Below are positions 1 through 11,590 of a DNA stretch of 64,000 bases, in pieces. The translations under genes were made by a program, and so were the position numbers. The DNA comes from Morinoia aosen. Lineage: Eukaryota > Arthropoda > Malacostraca > Amphipoda > Talitridae. Location: positions 76,752,095-76,816,094 of the forward strand of contig CM059562.1 of the NCBI GenBank assembly GCA_030386875.1, written 5' to 3'. Below the pieces are notes generated by a model. It saw only the letters and a list, made by a program, of their open reading frames with translations. It was not told the origin of the DNA and searched no databases. The first letter of the stretch is position 1; each line of letters opens with the position of its first letter.

Positions 1-114
1 AGAGAATTGCAACCGCAAGCTTCACCAGCAGCTACCATGATCGTTTGAACACAATCACCCACATCATAATCAGCCGTATTATGATTACGTTCTACCTCCC
101 CTCTACTCTGCTTC

Positions 115-320
115 TGTTCCAGATGTTCCTTCAAGTGTTAGTTTATAACTACTCTCTTTATTCTCCCACAACCTCCAGGTGTTCCTACAACTGTTAGTTC
201 AGAACACTTATATTTTTTTCAACACTTATTTTCTCACAACCTCCAGGTGTTCCTCGTCTTGTTAGTTTATAACTACTCTCTTCAACTACTCTCTTTAGTT
301 CGTAACTACTCTCACAACAT
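115..320. repeat. Diverged tandem repeat, about 3 copies
   Basis: Three related units each start with a CCAG(G/A)TGTTCCT-like core at about 119, 175 and 243 and run on into GTTAGTT...AACTACTCTC. Spacing is 56 and 68 bp. The sequence before it (1-112) has a short Pro/Tyr/His-rich reading frame interrupted by a TGA. It could be the edge of an exon beginning outside the window, but nothing supports a specific product. Confidence 0.6.
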
Positions 321-339
321 GATCCCCAACCTAAATCCA

Positions 340-800
340 CCACCTGTTCCTCCACACGATCTCACCCCCTTACCCCTCTACGACCTCCACTCCTTTCCGT
401 CAACAAGGATTATCTTTTCAGTCACCTCTATCACTCACCACCCCTTCCTATCTCCTCCCCCATCACCTACCCCACCTCTCCTATCCCCTCCCCCATCCCC
501 TACTTCATTCTTCTATGAGCTCCTCCCCCATCACCTTCTACACCCTTCCATGATCTCCTCCCCCATCACCTACTCCACCCTTCCTATTCCCCCTCCCCTT
601 CCATGGTCTCCTCCCCCAACCTCTACTCCACCCTTCCTATCCCCTCCCCATCTCCCACTCCACCCTTCCATGAGCGCCTCCACCGACCGGGGAGGCCCAC
701 ATTTCCGCCGCCGGCCCCACCTGCGTGACGCAACTCCGCCACGCCACCACCGCCTCACGAGCCCACGGCTGTGTTCGCCGCCCGAGGTGCACGTGGTGCT
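340..800. repeat. Pyrimidine-rich degenerate repeat followed by a CpG-rich patch
   Basis: From 340 to about 670 the + strand is almost pure C/T, built of loose copies of CCACCCTTCC..ATCTCCTCCCCCATC. From 660 to 800 it becomes CpG-rich. The minus strand of the tract has many G-runs and could form G-quadruplexes. An open frame across it (247-846) is proline-rich only because of the C/T bias. Confidence 0.6.
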
Positions 801-814
801 TAGAATTCCCTCTG

Positions 815-1095
815 TAATGCTTGAATCATGTTCAGTTGTGCCTTGAGGACTCATGTATTGGTTCCAAAACACACAAGGTTACTCAAATGGTCTTTGAGAA
901 ATGATTCATCATGCGTTGAATTCAATACTCACGGAATGGTTTCAAAACTTACAAGGTTTGTTATATGGTGAAATGATTCATCATATGTTGAATTCGTTGA
1001 GCCTTGTTCAATTGTGTCCTCATGGCTCACATATTGGTTTCAAAGCATACAAGGTTTGTCATATAGTGTTTGAGAAATGATACGCTGAATTTAAT
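815..1095. repeat. Diverged tandem repeat, 3 copies
   Basis: Three copies (about 830-925, 926-1000 and 1001-1095) share blocks such as CTCA..TATTGGTTTC, ACAAGGTTTGT and GAAATGATTCATCAT.TTGAATT. The middle copy is shorter. Confidence 0.6.
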
Positions 1096-4000
1096 TGGAG
1101 CAAGATAAGGCCATCTATGTTTTCGAATGTTCCTTTGTGGGCACGAATAAATAAACTTTGTTTCGATGTCTACTTATTTTCGTGCTATCAAACTTAAATC
1201 AATGACTTTTCTCTAAACTATGAGGATTATACATAGAATGAAAGATGGCAGTATAATTTGTTGTTTTAAGAGGTGCAAAATCTCTTGATGTTACATTAAC
1301 TATTCAAGTTCATAGATTATCGGGCGCCAAATGGAATCCGTCGTCCGTTTTCCGTCTCCTGCCATGACATTCCATACGCAAGTCGTGTTCGTATTGGTGA
1401 TGGTTGCCAAGATGGTTCGGTGTAATCCACGTTCATTTTGAATTCAATGAATCCACCGAGGCCTTGAACAAAAGAAGGTTAGCTTCGAGGCAACCACTTC
1501 GTCCTTGACCATAGGCAACAACCCTCTCTTACACCCTCTCCCTCCCCACTCTCAGACAACAAACCCGCACTTAGCAAAGCCATGCCCCCACCCCCACTCT
1601 TCAACCTTTATCAATTCCGTGACCTAAACAGTTTTTGCTGCTCTAGCCTTTTGTTTGTTGCCTGTGCTATATCAACGAAAACTATTGATTATTCTGCCAG
1701 TTAATTTTGTTTTTATGATACAGCAGAATTCGAGCTGTTCAAAAAATTCATTTTTGCACAATGACTACTACACTTTTTTCACTGTATCGAATTAAATGAC
1801 AAAGCATAAAACACAATTTAATCAAGTCCAACTAAGAAACGTCACACTCGAAGCTTTCTCGACCTCCGCACCTGCCCTCAGTGAAGTAACAGTTCTTCTT
1901 AATTTAGATCCCTGCCACACAGCGGGACGTAAGGGTCCCGGATGTGGCAACATATTTACTGAGAAATAATGTAGGTTATAAAAAGCCTGTGGTAGTACAC
2001 GCTCGTCTGCTTTCCTGAGCACTGGCGTATTGGCAGACACGTTGCGAGCGTATGGAGAGATTCGTGGGCGTTGGTGGTAAATGGGATGGAGGACCTCATC
2101 CACCTTGAGTCAATATCCATGAGAGTTGAATTAATAAAACTTACGTGCCAAAGCTTAACTTGGTGCTTCAGTTGGATAGAACGAATTCATTGCACCAGCT
2201 ACATAATCTTCCCATCGGGGTTTGGCTCATCAACACTTTCAGAGGACAATTCTCATGGCCAACGCGTGCATGAACGAATATTCTTCTGCTCTGTTGAACG
2301 TAGATTTTTCTGTTTTTCTTCCATACTAACTTTCACAGAAATTTATAATTCTCAAATGACTTCTGAATTATATTATGAGCTTATGCTAATCTGCGTCAAT
2401 CTACTTAAAACAATCTAGTAGTCACATCAACGAGCCGTTTGGCTTCTGATCATTTTACGCAGGGTACTACAACATCCTAGCCATGCGAGTAGGAAACGAG
2501 TTTCTGGATCTTCCTTCAATTTTTTCATAAAATTCGAAAATATTTCTTCCTATGATTGTGAATGAAAGGTTTTGCTTACGAAGGGATCGGCATGAAGAGG
2601 GAGACGTGAACTGCGAGGTCAGGAAGAGGTTCAAACTGAAAGAAGTTGATGTCCTTATGTCGTCACCCAGTCGATGTCATTTAGAAGCTTCAATAACGTC
2701 GTGCATTCTCCAGGTGTTGGATTTAAGAAAATATTATTCAAACTAAACTTAGACAACTTATCATTTGCAGATACGTAAACTTTTCGTATATTGGCGGGCA
2801 ATAGATGCCCAAAAGATGCTCCGAGCTGTAATTTTGTTTCTATTTTAATCCAAGAAAACATCAAAAGTGAGCTGCATAAGACGAGTTCGAGTGAGATGCT
2901 TCGCAAGTTTTACTTTTTGTCATTGGGAGGCAGAAAATTCCGACCTGATCTCTTCTCAATTTACTTAATTACGCAACTTCATTGGTTAAACGACGCATAG
3001 CTGGAAGATTTTGAATCCTCGATCAAGTTCCTACAATTAACTCTATATTTATATAATCATATTTTTTAGGTTATTGTAAAACAACTTGTGTTCTCTAAAG
3101 ATTCACTACGATTTCAGAATACACACCGTAATGATAAATTTTAGGTGAACTAAGAAGGCTTTCAAAAGAACTGAAAATGATTCCTCGAATCAAGCAATCA
3201 ATCCTCAAGTAAGTCATTGGCACACAGCGGAGCTAACAATTTTTTTCAGGAAATAGACAGGTTTATGTTCATTTACAGTCTCTCTCTACAAACTGTGATC
3301 GAAATTCAACCTGTAAAATACTTAAAATTTGTTCATTTGTTAGCAATTTAATATTGGTGAGGAAAATTTTCAAAAAGTCACTTCAATTTAGCAAACGAAC
3401 GCAGTTGTCGGTTCGAAAATATATTTGCATGTATTTCATTGTGTATATCAAAACAAAAAGTAAAGTAGTCGGGTAGCGTGCTGGTGTGATTGAGTTTTGG
3501 CCACATCTGTGAAAATTTATAGGTATACATATTTAATGTCACACTCAGTTTTGACGTCGCTCATGAATGCTCAGTAACAACAGCAGCAGTACAGAGAATA
3601 TTCTCTTGCAGAAGTTAATGTGACAACTGATAATAGACCTTTTGGTGAGATTTGTGAATATTTGCTTAAGCTACACGAAGGAATCTTGAAATACAAGATA
3701 GCAAAATAAGCTCTTCCTGTTGTTCAAAAATTTAATTGAGTCCATGAGATTTTTGTTTCAAGAGGAAACAATCTTTTGTTCTTTTTGCATGAATTTATGG
3801 CTCAGTGTTTGCAAAGATTTTACATGAAAGATTTAGAAAGACCAAAGATGTGGTCTTGTCAAATTCACTTCATTTAGAAAGGTCATTCTGTTATTCTTGT
3901 TAGTCTTACATACATAATTATGAACTAATACATCAGTAAAGTTCTGGGACAAATTAGAAGAATTATCTTCTTGAATCTGAGAACAAATTTTTTATACACT

Positions 4001-5040
4001 GAAAATTGTTCATGTCTTGAGGCAGCGTACGAGTAGCTCGTTCGTGCATGGTCTTCCTCCACAGTAAACTGATGAGAAAAGGTAATAAATATTAGCATGC
4101 ACTTTGAATTTTGATGTTGACTTCACAGTCAGAGATATTTTCTTTTACTGCGGACGAAATTTTTCTTTGTTCTTTTGTCTTTAGAGGAGTCAGAACCGTA
4201 TCATGAATGTATTAAATAAATCGTTATAGAATCGCGCCTCTCACACAATCAATCCTCCATCATGCACGACCTGAATTGAGATTCGAGTTAATTATATTTT
4301 TTAGAATAAAATTTCACCGTCATGAGAAGCACTCTACGCTGGCGTTAAAATAATAAACATCGATGCGTAAAACAGTTTTCTTGGCCGAACGGCTTCTGAA
4401 ACTTTCAAAACTCGTTGCAAACTCAGCCGGTATGAAGCAATTGTTCAAGTATGGTCGACGCATAAACTACTTCATGACACATGGATCTCAAACTCTTAAA
4501 AATAATCTAGTGAACACGGTCCAGTTACTTGGTGTTTGGTAAAGTGTAGTCTCTGGTCAAGCTTGAGTTGTATGTTCAAGTCTAATCATTTCGAATCAGA
4601 TGGTTCAAAAAAGTTTACGTAAGTTCTGCACAGTGAGAGAAAGACAGAATATACGAGTAAGATCCGGAAGGGTTGGATAAAGTTCGGTCAGGCTAGGCCT
4701 AGCAAAGGTTAGAAATATCTCAACTGTGACGATAGCAACGCTAAAATCTAAATATCAACTCTTACGACGCACATCCAGGCTCAACCGACTCGAACCAGGT
4801 TTAAAAATGGTGGTTTATATTATTTTACTCGGGAAGTCTTCATCAAAGTAATTGATAAGTTCCAATCGTTTGTGTCAGTTGTTGGGTCTGAGATGGCAAA
4901 GCTTTCGTTTTAACCGAGTTCGATAATGACAAGTGAGGACTCGCTACAATTTTGTTTTCTCATTTACTCAAGTCAGCTATGTGATTCAGGTAAACACTGA
5001 TTGATCGTGAAAATGAAGTATTTTTTTCTGATTGGATCCC
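1096..5040. other. No gene recognised
   Basis: AT-rich sequence with only short, unconserved open frames (1822-2103 minus, 2071-2418 plus, 2552-2746 plus, 2655-2906 minus). None shows a recognisable domain or a consistent exon structure. No transposon ends were seen. Confidence 0.5.
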
Positions 5041-5190
5041 GTTTTAACATTTATATTTGGTGTAAGTTAAATGAGAAAACATGACCTGCATGTACAGAAA
5101 ACCTATACGTCGACTGTTTTAACATTAATATTAGTTGTAGGTTATATGAGAAAGCATGACCTGCGTGAACAGAAAACCTACATGTTGGAT
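5041..5190. repeat. Tandem duplication, 75-bp unit, 2 copies
   Basis: Units starting GTTTTAACAT at 5041 and GTTTTAACAT at 5116 run in parallel through GAGAAA.CATGACCTGC and ACAGAAAACCTA. Confidence 0.7.
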
Positions 5191-5266
5191 TCATGATCAG
5201 CGGGATTAGAAAACCTACATGTTGGATTCATGACCAGCGGGATCAGAAAACCTACATGTTGGATTC
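5171..5266. repeat. Tandem repeat, 37-bp unit, about 2.6 copies
   Basis: AGAAAACCTACATGTTGGAT recurs at 5171, 5208 and 5245 with nearly identical spacers. It shares its first bases with the end of the preceding 75-bp duplication, so it may have arisen by slippage from it. Confidence 0.8.
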
Positions 5267-5719
5267 AGCCCCCACCTGAGTAGTTCAAAACCCATAAAAG
5301 AAAGTTGGATGTTGGGTTCAGTGCGCGTACGTGAGACTGCGACTGTCAGAGACAGTCCCGGCAGACTGATGACTAAAAAACAACATAAAAAGCGCGTGAT
5401 AAAAGTGAGCTTGATAAAGGAGTGGAGGAGGTTGGGAGAAGAGGGGGTCGGACGAAGAGAGGATGGGGGCTGAAGGAAGAGGGTTCGCTCACCTACCTGT
5501 CTGTAACGAACCCCTTTCTATAAAGAACCCACCGTCCCGTCAACATTTATTCCATTATTTATCGAAAATAAAATTGGAAAGATCCAGTTTACGTATGTAT
5601 GACACAGAGAAACAAAAAGCTTTCTCTAGTGACACTTATAAACACTTTTAAAGCGTCACATGCAGTGCATGAAGTTCGTTATATCAAGGCACAGGCGTCA
5701 GTGGGAGGCGGAGTTGTAG

Positions 5720-5960
5720 CGTCGCACAGGGCCCGTCTCCTAAGTTTGAACCGACTACCCCCTCTTCTCCTTTCCCCCACCGGCTTGCGTCATCGCCTCT
5801 GCTCCCCCTCTCTTCCCCCCACACTACCATCACAACGCCCCATTCTCAAATCCACCCCCTCCTTCCTCTCTGAGCTAGTCACCCCCTCCTCTTCTCCCAA
5901 CGCGGGCGGCTCGCTCTCATTGTCTCTCTTACTGACGGCTGCAACTTATTCTTTCTTTTT
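5720..5960. other. C/T-rich low-complexity stretch beside the Harbinger end
   Basis: Strongly pyrimidine-biased, with runs such as CCCCCTCTTCTCC. An open frame at 5599-6039 crosses it but is Ser/Pro/Leu-rich through composition only. No gene is supported. Confidence 0.5.
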
Positions 5961-6164
5961 CCTGTATCCTATTCGTAGAGTTGAGCTAGAGCCAGCCCAT
6001 TCTATACTAGTGTTTGAAACACCGCGTTGTTACTGCTGATGCCTCCCTGTGTTTTATGTAATCTACACGGGGCGTTGAAAACGCGGCGTTTAGGACGCCG
6101 CAGAAACGCTATGGGTTCTATACATGGCGTTTTGTGAACAGTACTGCCTGGACCACAGCACAAG

Positions 6165-8521
6165 ATGGATGTCGTGCAAACAGGATGTATTTTGGGGGTT
6201 CATCTTTTGCGAGAGTGGCATGAACGTCACAAAAGAAAAAGAAGACGTTGGGGCACTCATCCCGTTTTAGCCAATCGCTTATCAACAGGCCAGTTCTATG
6301 TAATGTTTGAAGACCATAGAATGTATCCAGACAAGTTTTTCCAGTATTACAGGATGTCAGTGACATCATTTGATGAACTTCTGCGCTCAGTGAGCGGCAA
6401 TATAAGGAAAAATGATACAAACTTGAAGAAAAGTATTCCTCCTGCTGAAAGACTCGTTATTACATTGAGGTGAGTTAATATGCTGAACCTTTGTTACTAC
6501 CTACCAATCTACGGGCGTATAATGAAATTACACAGCTCTGTATTACAGAGAACACAATAAACATCCTTTAATGCTTCCTTAACTTCTGGATTATATTAAA
6601 CAAAAATGAAACTTTGTTTAATAAGGTTAACATAATGGAAATACACAATTGTGTATTGCAGAAAATTCAATAAACATCCTTAACTCTTCCTAAAGTTATG
6701 AATTATGTAAAACACAAATGAAGTATACATTTTACAAGTTTAATATTTTGGATATGCTAAATTAATCACTACTACGGGTGTCCATTTCACAAGTTGCTGC
6801 TGGTATATTTTGTGATGATTGTGACATATATTCTGGTGACACTGGAGAATGCGTGGAGCAGGCAAGCGTTGATGGACAAGGGCTGGGGTTAGCTGATGTC
6901 AACCTATACGAAATCGCATTAAAAACGTTCGTTATTTCCATTCTTGTTTGGATTTGCAAATGTTGCGGTAACGTGTCCATTATGGGCACAAAGGACAACA
7001 TAAACCCCTTGTTCCCATACTTGTCAGAGTTCCTTTCTTCTCTCTGTAGTTGCACACTTTCTGCCATGATAGATGTCAAAGTTTTGGACGTTTCCTCAAA
7101 GAACTTATCTGTTCCTCTCCTCCCTTTTGATTCCCCCTTCCTTAGTGATTCTTTCCCGTTTCGGACACTTTCATTATCTGCATCAGGTTCTCTGGTCTGA
7201 GCACTACTGTGGTCCGTTTCAGGCTGCTCGGATGAGTTGCCTATTTCTTCTACAGGAGGTGGAATATTTGATCCTGCGTTATCATTGCCTTTCACATACG
7301 GCAGTAAAAATAATAACTGGTCGAAATAGACATACTTCTTCTTTTTAACTACTGCTTCACCTGTCTCCGTCTTCTTGAGTAATCGCTGCTCCTTCATAAA
7401 ATTATCCCTTAGTGCTTTCCATTTCTTCATCAGTTCTTTACCTGTAAAAGAGACATGATTGTTAGATAGGATTGGTACGTTCTTATAATATTTAACGAAT
7501 GCCTTGTGCGAACTTGAGCAAAATACCAGCACGTATATACTAATAATTATTTCTATTATTGTATAACGAAGACACAAAAGTGTTTTTAACTTATACGTTG
7601 CTAGCTTTTACGTTTCTGTTTCATTTCAGATACTTGGCTTCGGGGATGAATTTTGGAGATCTTGAATTTGACTTCAAGGTCTCAAGGAAAACAATTCCAC
7701 TCATTGTGAAGGAGACTTGTGAAGCCATTTGGGAAGTACTGCATCGCCAAGAAATGCCTCCTCCGGACAAAGAAATGTGGCTGAGAAAGGCAAAAGAATT
7801 TGACGAAATTACCAACTTCCCTCATTGCATTGGGGCAGTTGGTGGTAAGCATGTACGTCTTCAGTGTCCACCTAATGCAGGATCATTATACTCTAATTTT
7901 AAAAAGTTTAACTCTATTGTTTTATTGGCTGTGTGCGATGCCAATCACTATTTCACTGCAATAGACGTTGGTGCGTATGGTCAAGAGGATGATTCTTCTA
8001 TTTTCCAAAACTCTAATTTTTTCAAAAGACTGCAGTCAAACCAACTTGACGTTCCAGAAGACCAATCCCTGCCGACGAATACTCAACAGCCTGGCAACCC
8101 TAATGTGCCGCATGTATTTCTTGGAGATGAGGCATTTGAATTATCAAGACATGTGTTACGACAATATCCTTCAAATATTTTAACTGTCGAAAAGAAAATC
8201 TATAACTACAGGCATTGCAGAGCCAGGCGTACAGTCGAATGCTCATTCGGAATTTTGAGTAACAAGTGGCGTGTTCTACATTCGTGTATTCTAGTGAATC
8301 CAGATTTTGCAACTGTTATAGTTCAGTGTTGTTGCGTGCTGCACAATTTTGTTAGAAGAAGAGATGGCTACATTTTTGAGGACACCCTTTCTTGTGAGAT
8401 GGCCAATCTGGCCGACATAACAGATGTTGGAGGCCGTTCAAATGCAATTCAAATTAGAGATATTTTTTGCGATTACTTCAACGGTCCAGGGGCACTGCCT
8501 TGGCAAAGGCAGCGTATCTAA
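6165..8521 (+). CDS. HARBI1-type (PIF/Harbinger) transposase, two exons
   Basis: Exon 1 is 6165-6469 and exon 2 is 7630-8521. The intron is GTGAGT...TTTCAG. The spliced frame is 1197 nt, 398 residues plus stop, close to the usual transposase length. The junction restores the family hallmark ERLVITLRYLASG, the segment before the DDE_Tnp_4 nuclease domain. Later blocks include FPHCIGAVGGKHV (around residue 173), AIDVGAYG (Asp214), FLGDEAF (Asp268) and RRTVECSFGILSNKWR (Glu305). The first catalytic Asp of the family lies in a GA(I/V)DGxHV motif. Here it is Gly173 (GGT), which would be expected to abolish catalysis. A possible AATAAA lies at 8710. The intron contains an entire exon of the antisense MADF gene. 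The family assignment is firm; activity is doubtful. Confidence 0.9.
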
Positions 8522-8919
8522 AATGAAAATATTCCCTGCCTATGCCGCCCATCGCAAGATCGGTAGGTGGTAGGCCTAAGTCATATTTAAAGACGTGTTT
8601 ATTCATTAAGATAGTTACTACCTCACAAGAAATTACTATGAGTAGATGAATAGAATATGATGGAAACCCATATTTTGACGTTACCGAATAACGTATTGTA
8701 ATATTCGTAAATAAAATAAGCATTATTCATATGTATGCTGTACTTACCCTTCTGATCCTTCTCTTCTGACGCCATGCAACTCCAGTTCTCATACACTGCC
8801 TCGCCAACGTCGTTCCAACATTTAGCTTTGATTAGCTTATTGCTGTACTCCTTCAATGTAACATTATAAATAGCTGGGCGCTGTTCAATCTCACATATAA
8901 ACTTCTCCGTGTCAAACAT
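6762..8919 (-). CDS. Harbinger-associated MADF DNA-binding protein, two exons
   Basis: Reading the minus strand, exon 1 runs 8919 to 8748 and exon 2 runs 7441 to 6762. The intron has a GTAAGT donor and a TTTTACAG acceptor. The total is 852 nt, giving 283 residues plus stop with a clean phase. The N-terminus (MFDTEKFICEIEQRPAIYN...) is a MADF (Myb/SANT-like) domain. It continues across the splice into KGKELMKKWKALRDNFMKE and ends near YVYFDQLLFLLPYV. The C-terminal half is hydrophilic and Ser/Glu-rich, with a helical stretch around IMAESVQLQREERN. A longer open frame reaches 9081, but the ATG at 8919 matches the usual domain start. An ATTAAA lies shortly after the stop. In this superfamily the second protein assists nuclear import and end binding. 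That role is inferred here. Confidence 0.85.
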
Positions 8920-9208
8920 AATTGCGTCTATCAATACTGATGCGCTAAAATACGTGCTTCTTCTACGATCGCCGCGGCAGAACTGCTTTGCCACTGCCCA
9001 GTGTAGTATGATACGCGCTGAAAACGTCGCGGTGGCAACGCCTTCACACGCGTAGCCACTGCCTGACTGACGCCCTATCACCGCCGACAGCCAAAGCGGT
9101 AAAAACGCCTGTATAGACTGAAAATTTGCTTTCCATTTATTTAAAGTTGATTAATTCAAGAGGCGTTAAAACTACCGCATTGAAACCGCTAGTTTACATA
9201 GAATGGGC

Positions 9209-9950
9209 CTTACAATTATTGTATGACTAACCATCTGTGGAGTTTGACCGAAACACAACTTGATGCGACTCTCGCACTGCCAGAATGACCCTCTTCCTAC
9301 CTAAAGTTATGACATTTAATGACATTTAACTGGAAGGAATGAAGTCCTATAATAGATTCCAGTTAATTGACAAATTAACTCTCGCACCAGCCACGCTGGC
9401 TGCACGTTGTAGAGTGGTCTTATGATGTGGAAGTAACACTTGTAGTATGCTGATGTTCTTGGCGACAAGTACTAAATCTTGTGATTCAACGTGAGTACTC
9501 AGAAGTTGGTGAGTTTTTAGCAAAGTTGGTGAATACTTAATTCATGTAGATTACCCTTCCTGAATTCAGCCAGAGTATTAATACCGTTAATAAGCACCTT
9601 CCATGAATTTCACCTCGGACCAAATCTTTCTGTTCTGTATCCTAAATCTTTATGAGATTCTACGTTTTCTCGTAAGCCCTGAATGCTGCAAAGGTTCTAC
9701 ATCTTTCCCTAGATCCTACATAGTGGATGTAAACAAAAGCTACTCCTCTAGCGATGCAGAAAGCTGAGGAGTTGACTAAGGGGAAATAGAAAAATCTCAC
9801 CCTGTCTCCCACCTCCAATTAAAAGACGAAAAACAGTATTAATTGTAAAAAATGTGCTTGCGTTCACTAATTCAGCGATCGATGAAGTTGGTTATTTTTT
9901 GTCTTCTGAATCTACACCGACATCTGATTGTAAAACTAACCCTGTTATCG
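9209..9950. other. No gene recognised
   Basis: Unremarkable AT-rich sequence after the Harbinger right end. It holds only the beginning of a 74-codon open frame (from 9854) that leads into the 42-bp repeats. Confidence 0.5.
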
Positions 9951-10180
9951 AACATTCTGAACCCCTGATTGTAAAATCTATCCCTGGGGTCCAACATCCT
10001 GAACCCCTCAGTGTAAATTCAATTTGTGGTGCCCAACATTCTGAACCCCTCATTGCAAAATCTACTCCTGGGATCTAACATCCTGAACCCCTCATTGGGG
10101 TTCAGATGTTAGATCCCCTCATTGTTCCTGAACATCCTGAACTCTAACAACTTCAACTTGTAGTGCCCAACATCCTGGAC
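9951..10180. repeat. 42-bp (14-codon) tandem repeat with in-frame copies
   Basis: AACATTCTGAACCCCT-type cores recur at 9951, 9993, 10035 and 10077, exactly 42 bp apart, with degenerate cores at 10131 and 10169. In one + frame (9854-10078) the first copies read as a 14-residue repeat of the form (E/Q)H(S/P)EPL.V.S.(P/C)G. A TAA at the fourth copy ends it. A host exon with peptide repeats is possible but unproven. Confidence 0.7.
10070..10117. repeat. Long inverted repeat (hairpin), about 21-bp stem
   Basis: GGGATCTAACATC-C-TGAACCCC is followed by loop TCATT and then the exact complement GGGGTTCAGATGTTAGATCCC, with one bulged C. It lies inside the 42-bp repeat array and appears to be an inverted copy of one repeat unit. 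Confidence 0.85.
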
Positions 10181-10365
10181 GCACGCGGGCTTCTTTGTCC
10201 CGGATTCTGCTGCAGCACACAAAATTAAGCTCAGTAGGTTACATAGAACTACAAGGTGTCCCAAAATATTTTGTCCAACAGCAACCTGTAATCGGATTCG
10301 TTAAGAACCTTAATTCTAAATTCTGCCAGAACGCAGCGTTCTGAATTGTAATGCAGTCTGAAATT

Positions 10366-10462
10366 TAGAAGAAGAAGAAGACGGTGCTTAGGTATTTAAT
10401 AAAAGAAGAAGAAGACGGTGCCTAGGTATTTAGAAGAGGAAGAAGACGGTGCCTAGGTATTT
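10366..10462. repeat. GAA-rich tandem repeat, 3 copies
   Basis: Units of the form (GAA)n-GACGGTGCCTAGGTATTT occur three times with spacers of about 35 bp. Confidence 0.8.
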
Positions 10463-11435
10463 TTTTTCTCCCTACTATCAAGGAAGAAAGAAAGAAGAAA
10501 AGAAAAAGCTTATTGCCAATTGGCTTGGCGTATGAAATTTATTACAGTGGTTGATCTCTCAAACAATTATTTCTAAGTCTTACTTAATTAAATTCATGGT
10601 TTTGCGATAATCCTAAATGCAGAGGTTCTTAATTGGTCGGCAAAATACTGTTGGGCCATTATAACCTTGTCAATGATTGAATAAAATATTGAGAGAAAAA
10701 TGTAAAAAGAATTCCCTTGTTTATTTTACCCCATATTTGAGAGCTTATAAATACATCTCACAGAAGGATAGACGCTGGACTTAGATAAGATTGGCTTGGA
10801 AGAAACACTGTCTCAGTATACATTGCCCAATGAGTTTAGTGATTCCACGGTAATAGCCAAAGTTGATGAAGTATGCTGAGTGGAAAAGATGTACTGTGCA
10901 TGTAAATTATAAGTATGCACCAGGTGAATTCGAAATATTTTTAAAAGCGCAAACTCGAGAAGACTTATGCTCACCCTAACAAATTTGAAATCCGCCAACA
11001 GTGATGATTTACGCCTATCAGCAAACTGGTAACAATCAATTCGCCAACTTTCGTTGCTTAGACGCGGCTTCGGAAGAGTTAGTATTTGAATAAATCAATG
11101 AAGTTAAGTACAAGGCAAGATGATGTATTTATGAGTAATAGCGGAATGGCGTATACAAGATAAGCCATGAGTATAAATCCATGTGATAACATGGGTGCTA
11201 ACAAGTTCCTAGGATAGATCATGAATGAATATGAATAATTTATGGGCCTAAATAAAATCAACTTCTCACAGAGAAAATGAAGATTATGAGTTGAACAGAA
11301 TGAATTCCGGTTTTAAGTAGGGCAAAGAGCAGAGCTCAATTGTCACACCCAGAAGATCAGTGCGGTATTATGTGTAGCTTAGAAATATTGTACATTAACA
11401 CGAATTTATACAGCAAGGATAAAAATGTCTCAAAC
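10463..11435. other. No gene recognised
   Basis: Short minus-strand open frames at 10813-10998 and 11079-11261 have no domain features. No element ends were seen. Confidence 0.5.
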
Positions 11436-11590
11436 GGTCATTCGCTTTAAAACATTGCAAGAATTGTTGAGATTGAAATGAAAAAGTTTAATTAGAATTA
11501 AAAACCCCTTAAGGTCATTCGTTTTGAAACATTGCAAAAAATTTCTGAGAATGAAATGAAAAAGGTTTTATTAACATTAAAAAACACTCT
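11436..11590. repeat. Tandem duplication, 77-bp unit, 2 copies
   Basis: GGTCATTCG.TTT.AAACATTGC begins at 11436 and again at 11513. Both copies continue with TGAGA.TGAAATGAAAAAG. Confidence 0.75.

Larger units (their letters stand above)
5995..9208 (+). mobile_element. PIF/Harbinger DNA transposon, two-gene
   Basis: The left end begins near GCCCATTCTATACTAG (5995). The right end, read on the minus strand from about 9208, begins GCCCATTCTATGTAAACTAG, so the termini are imperfect inverted repeats. The subterminal DNA on both sides is enriched in GCGTT/AACGC and GCGGT motifs (6060-6135 and 9090-9195), possible transposase or Myb/MADF binding sites. Inside are a HARBI1-type transposase (+) and a MADF DNA-binding protein (-), the two-gene set known for this superfamily. 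A 3-bp TTA/TAA target duplication is expected. TTA follows the right end, but the left flank reads CCA, so no duplication is visible and the left end may be damaged. Confidence 0.85.

Noticed and set aside
247-846. 199-codon proline-rich open frame
   Set aside because: It lies in a C/T-only tract where stops are rare. The residue content follows composition, and the minus strand is also open.
5599-6039. 146-codon open frame beside the Harbinger left end
   Set aside because: Pyrimidine-rich low-complexity sequence with no domain. It also runs across the transposon end.
7559-7629. Using the long exon 2 frame of the Harbinger transposase from its own ATG at 7559
   Set aside because: The sequence upstream of 7630 ends in TTTCATTTCAG, and splicing from 6469 restores the conserved ERLVITLRYLASG. 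The 7559 start is therefore only open intron.
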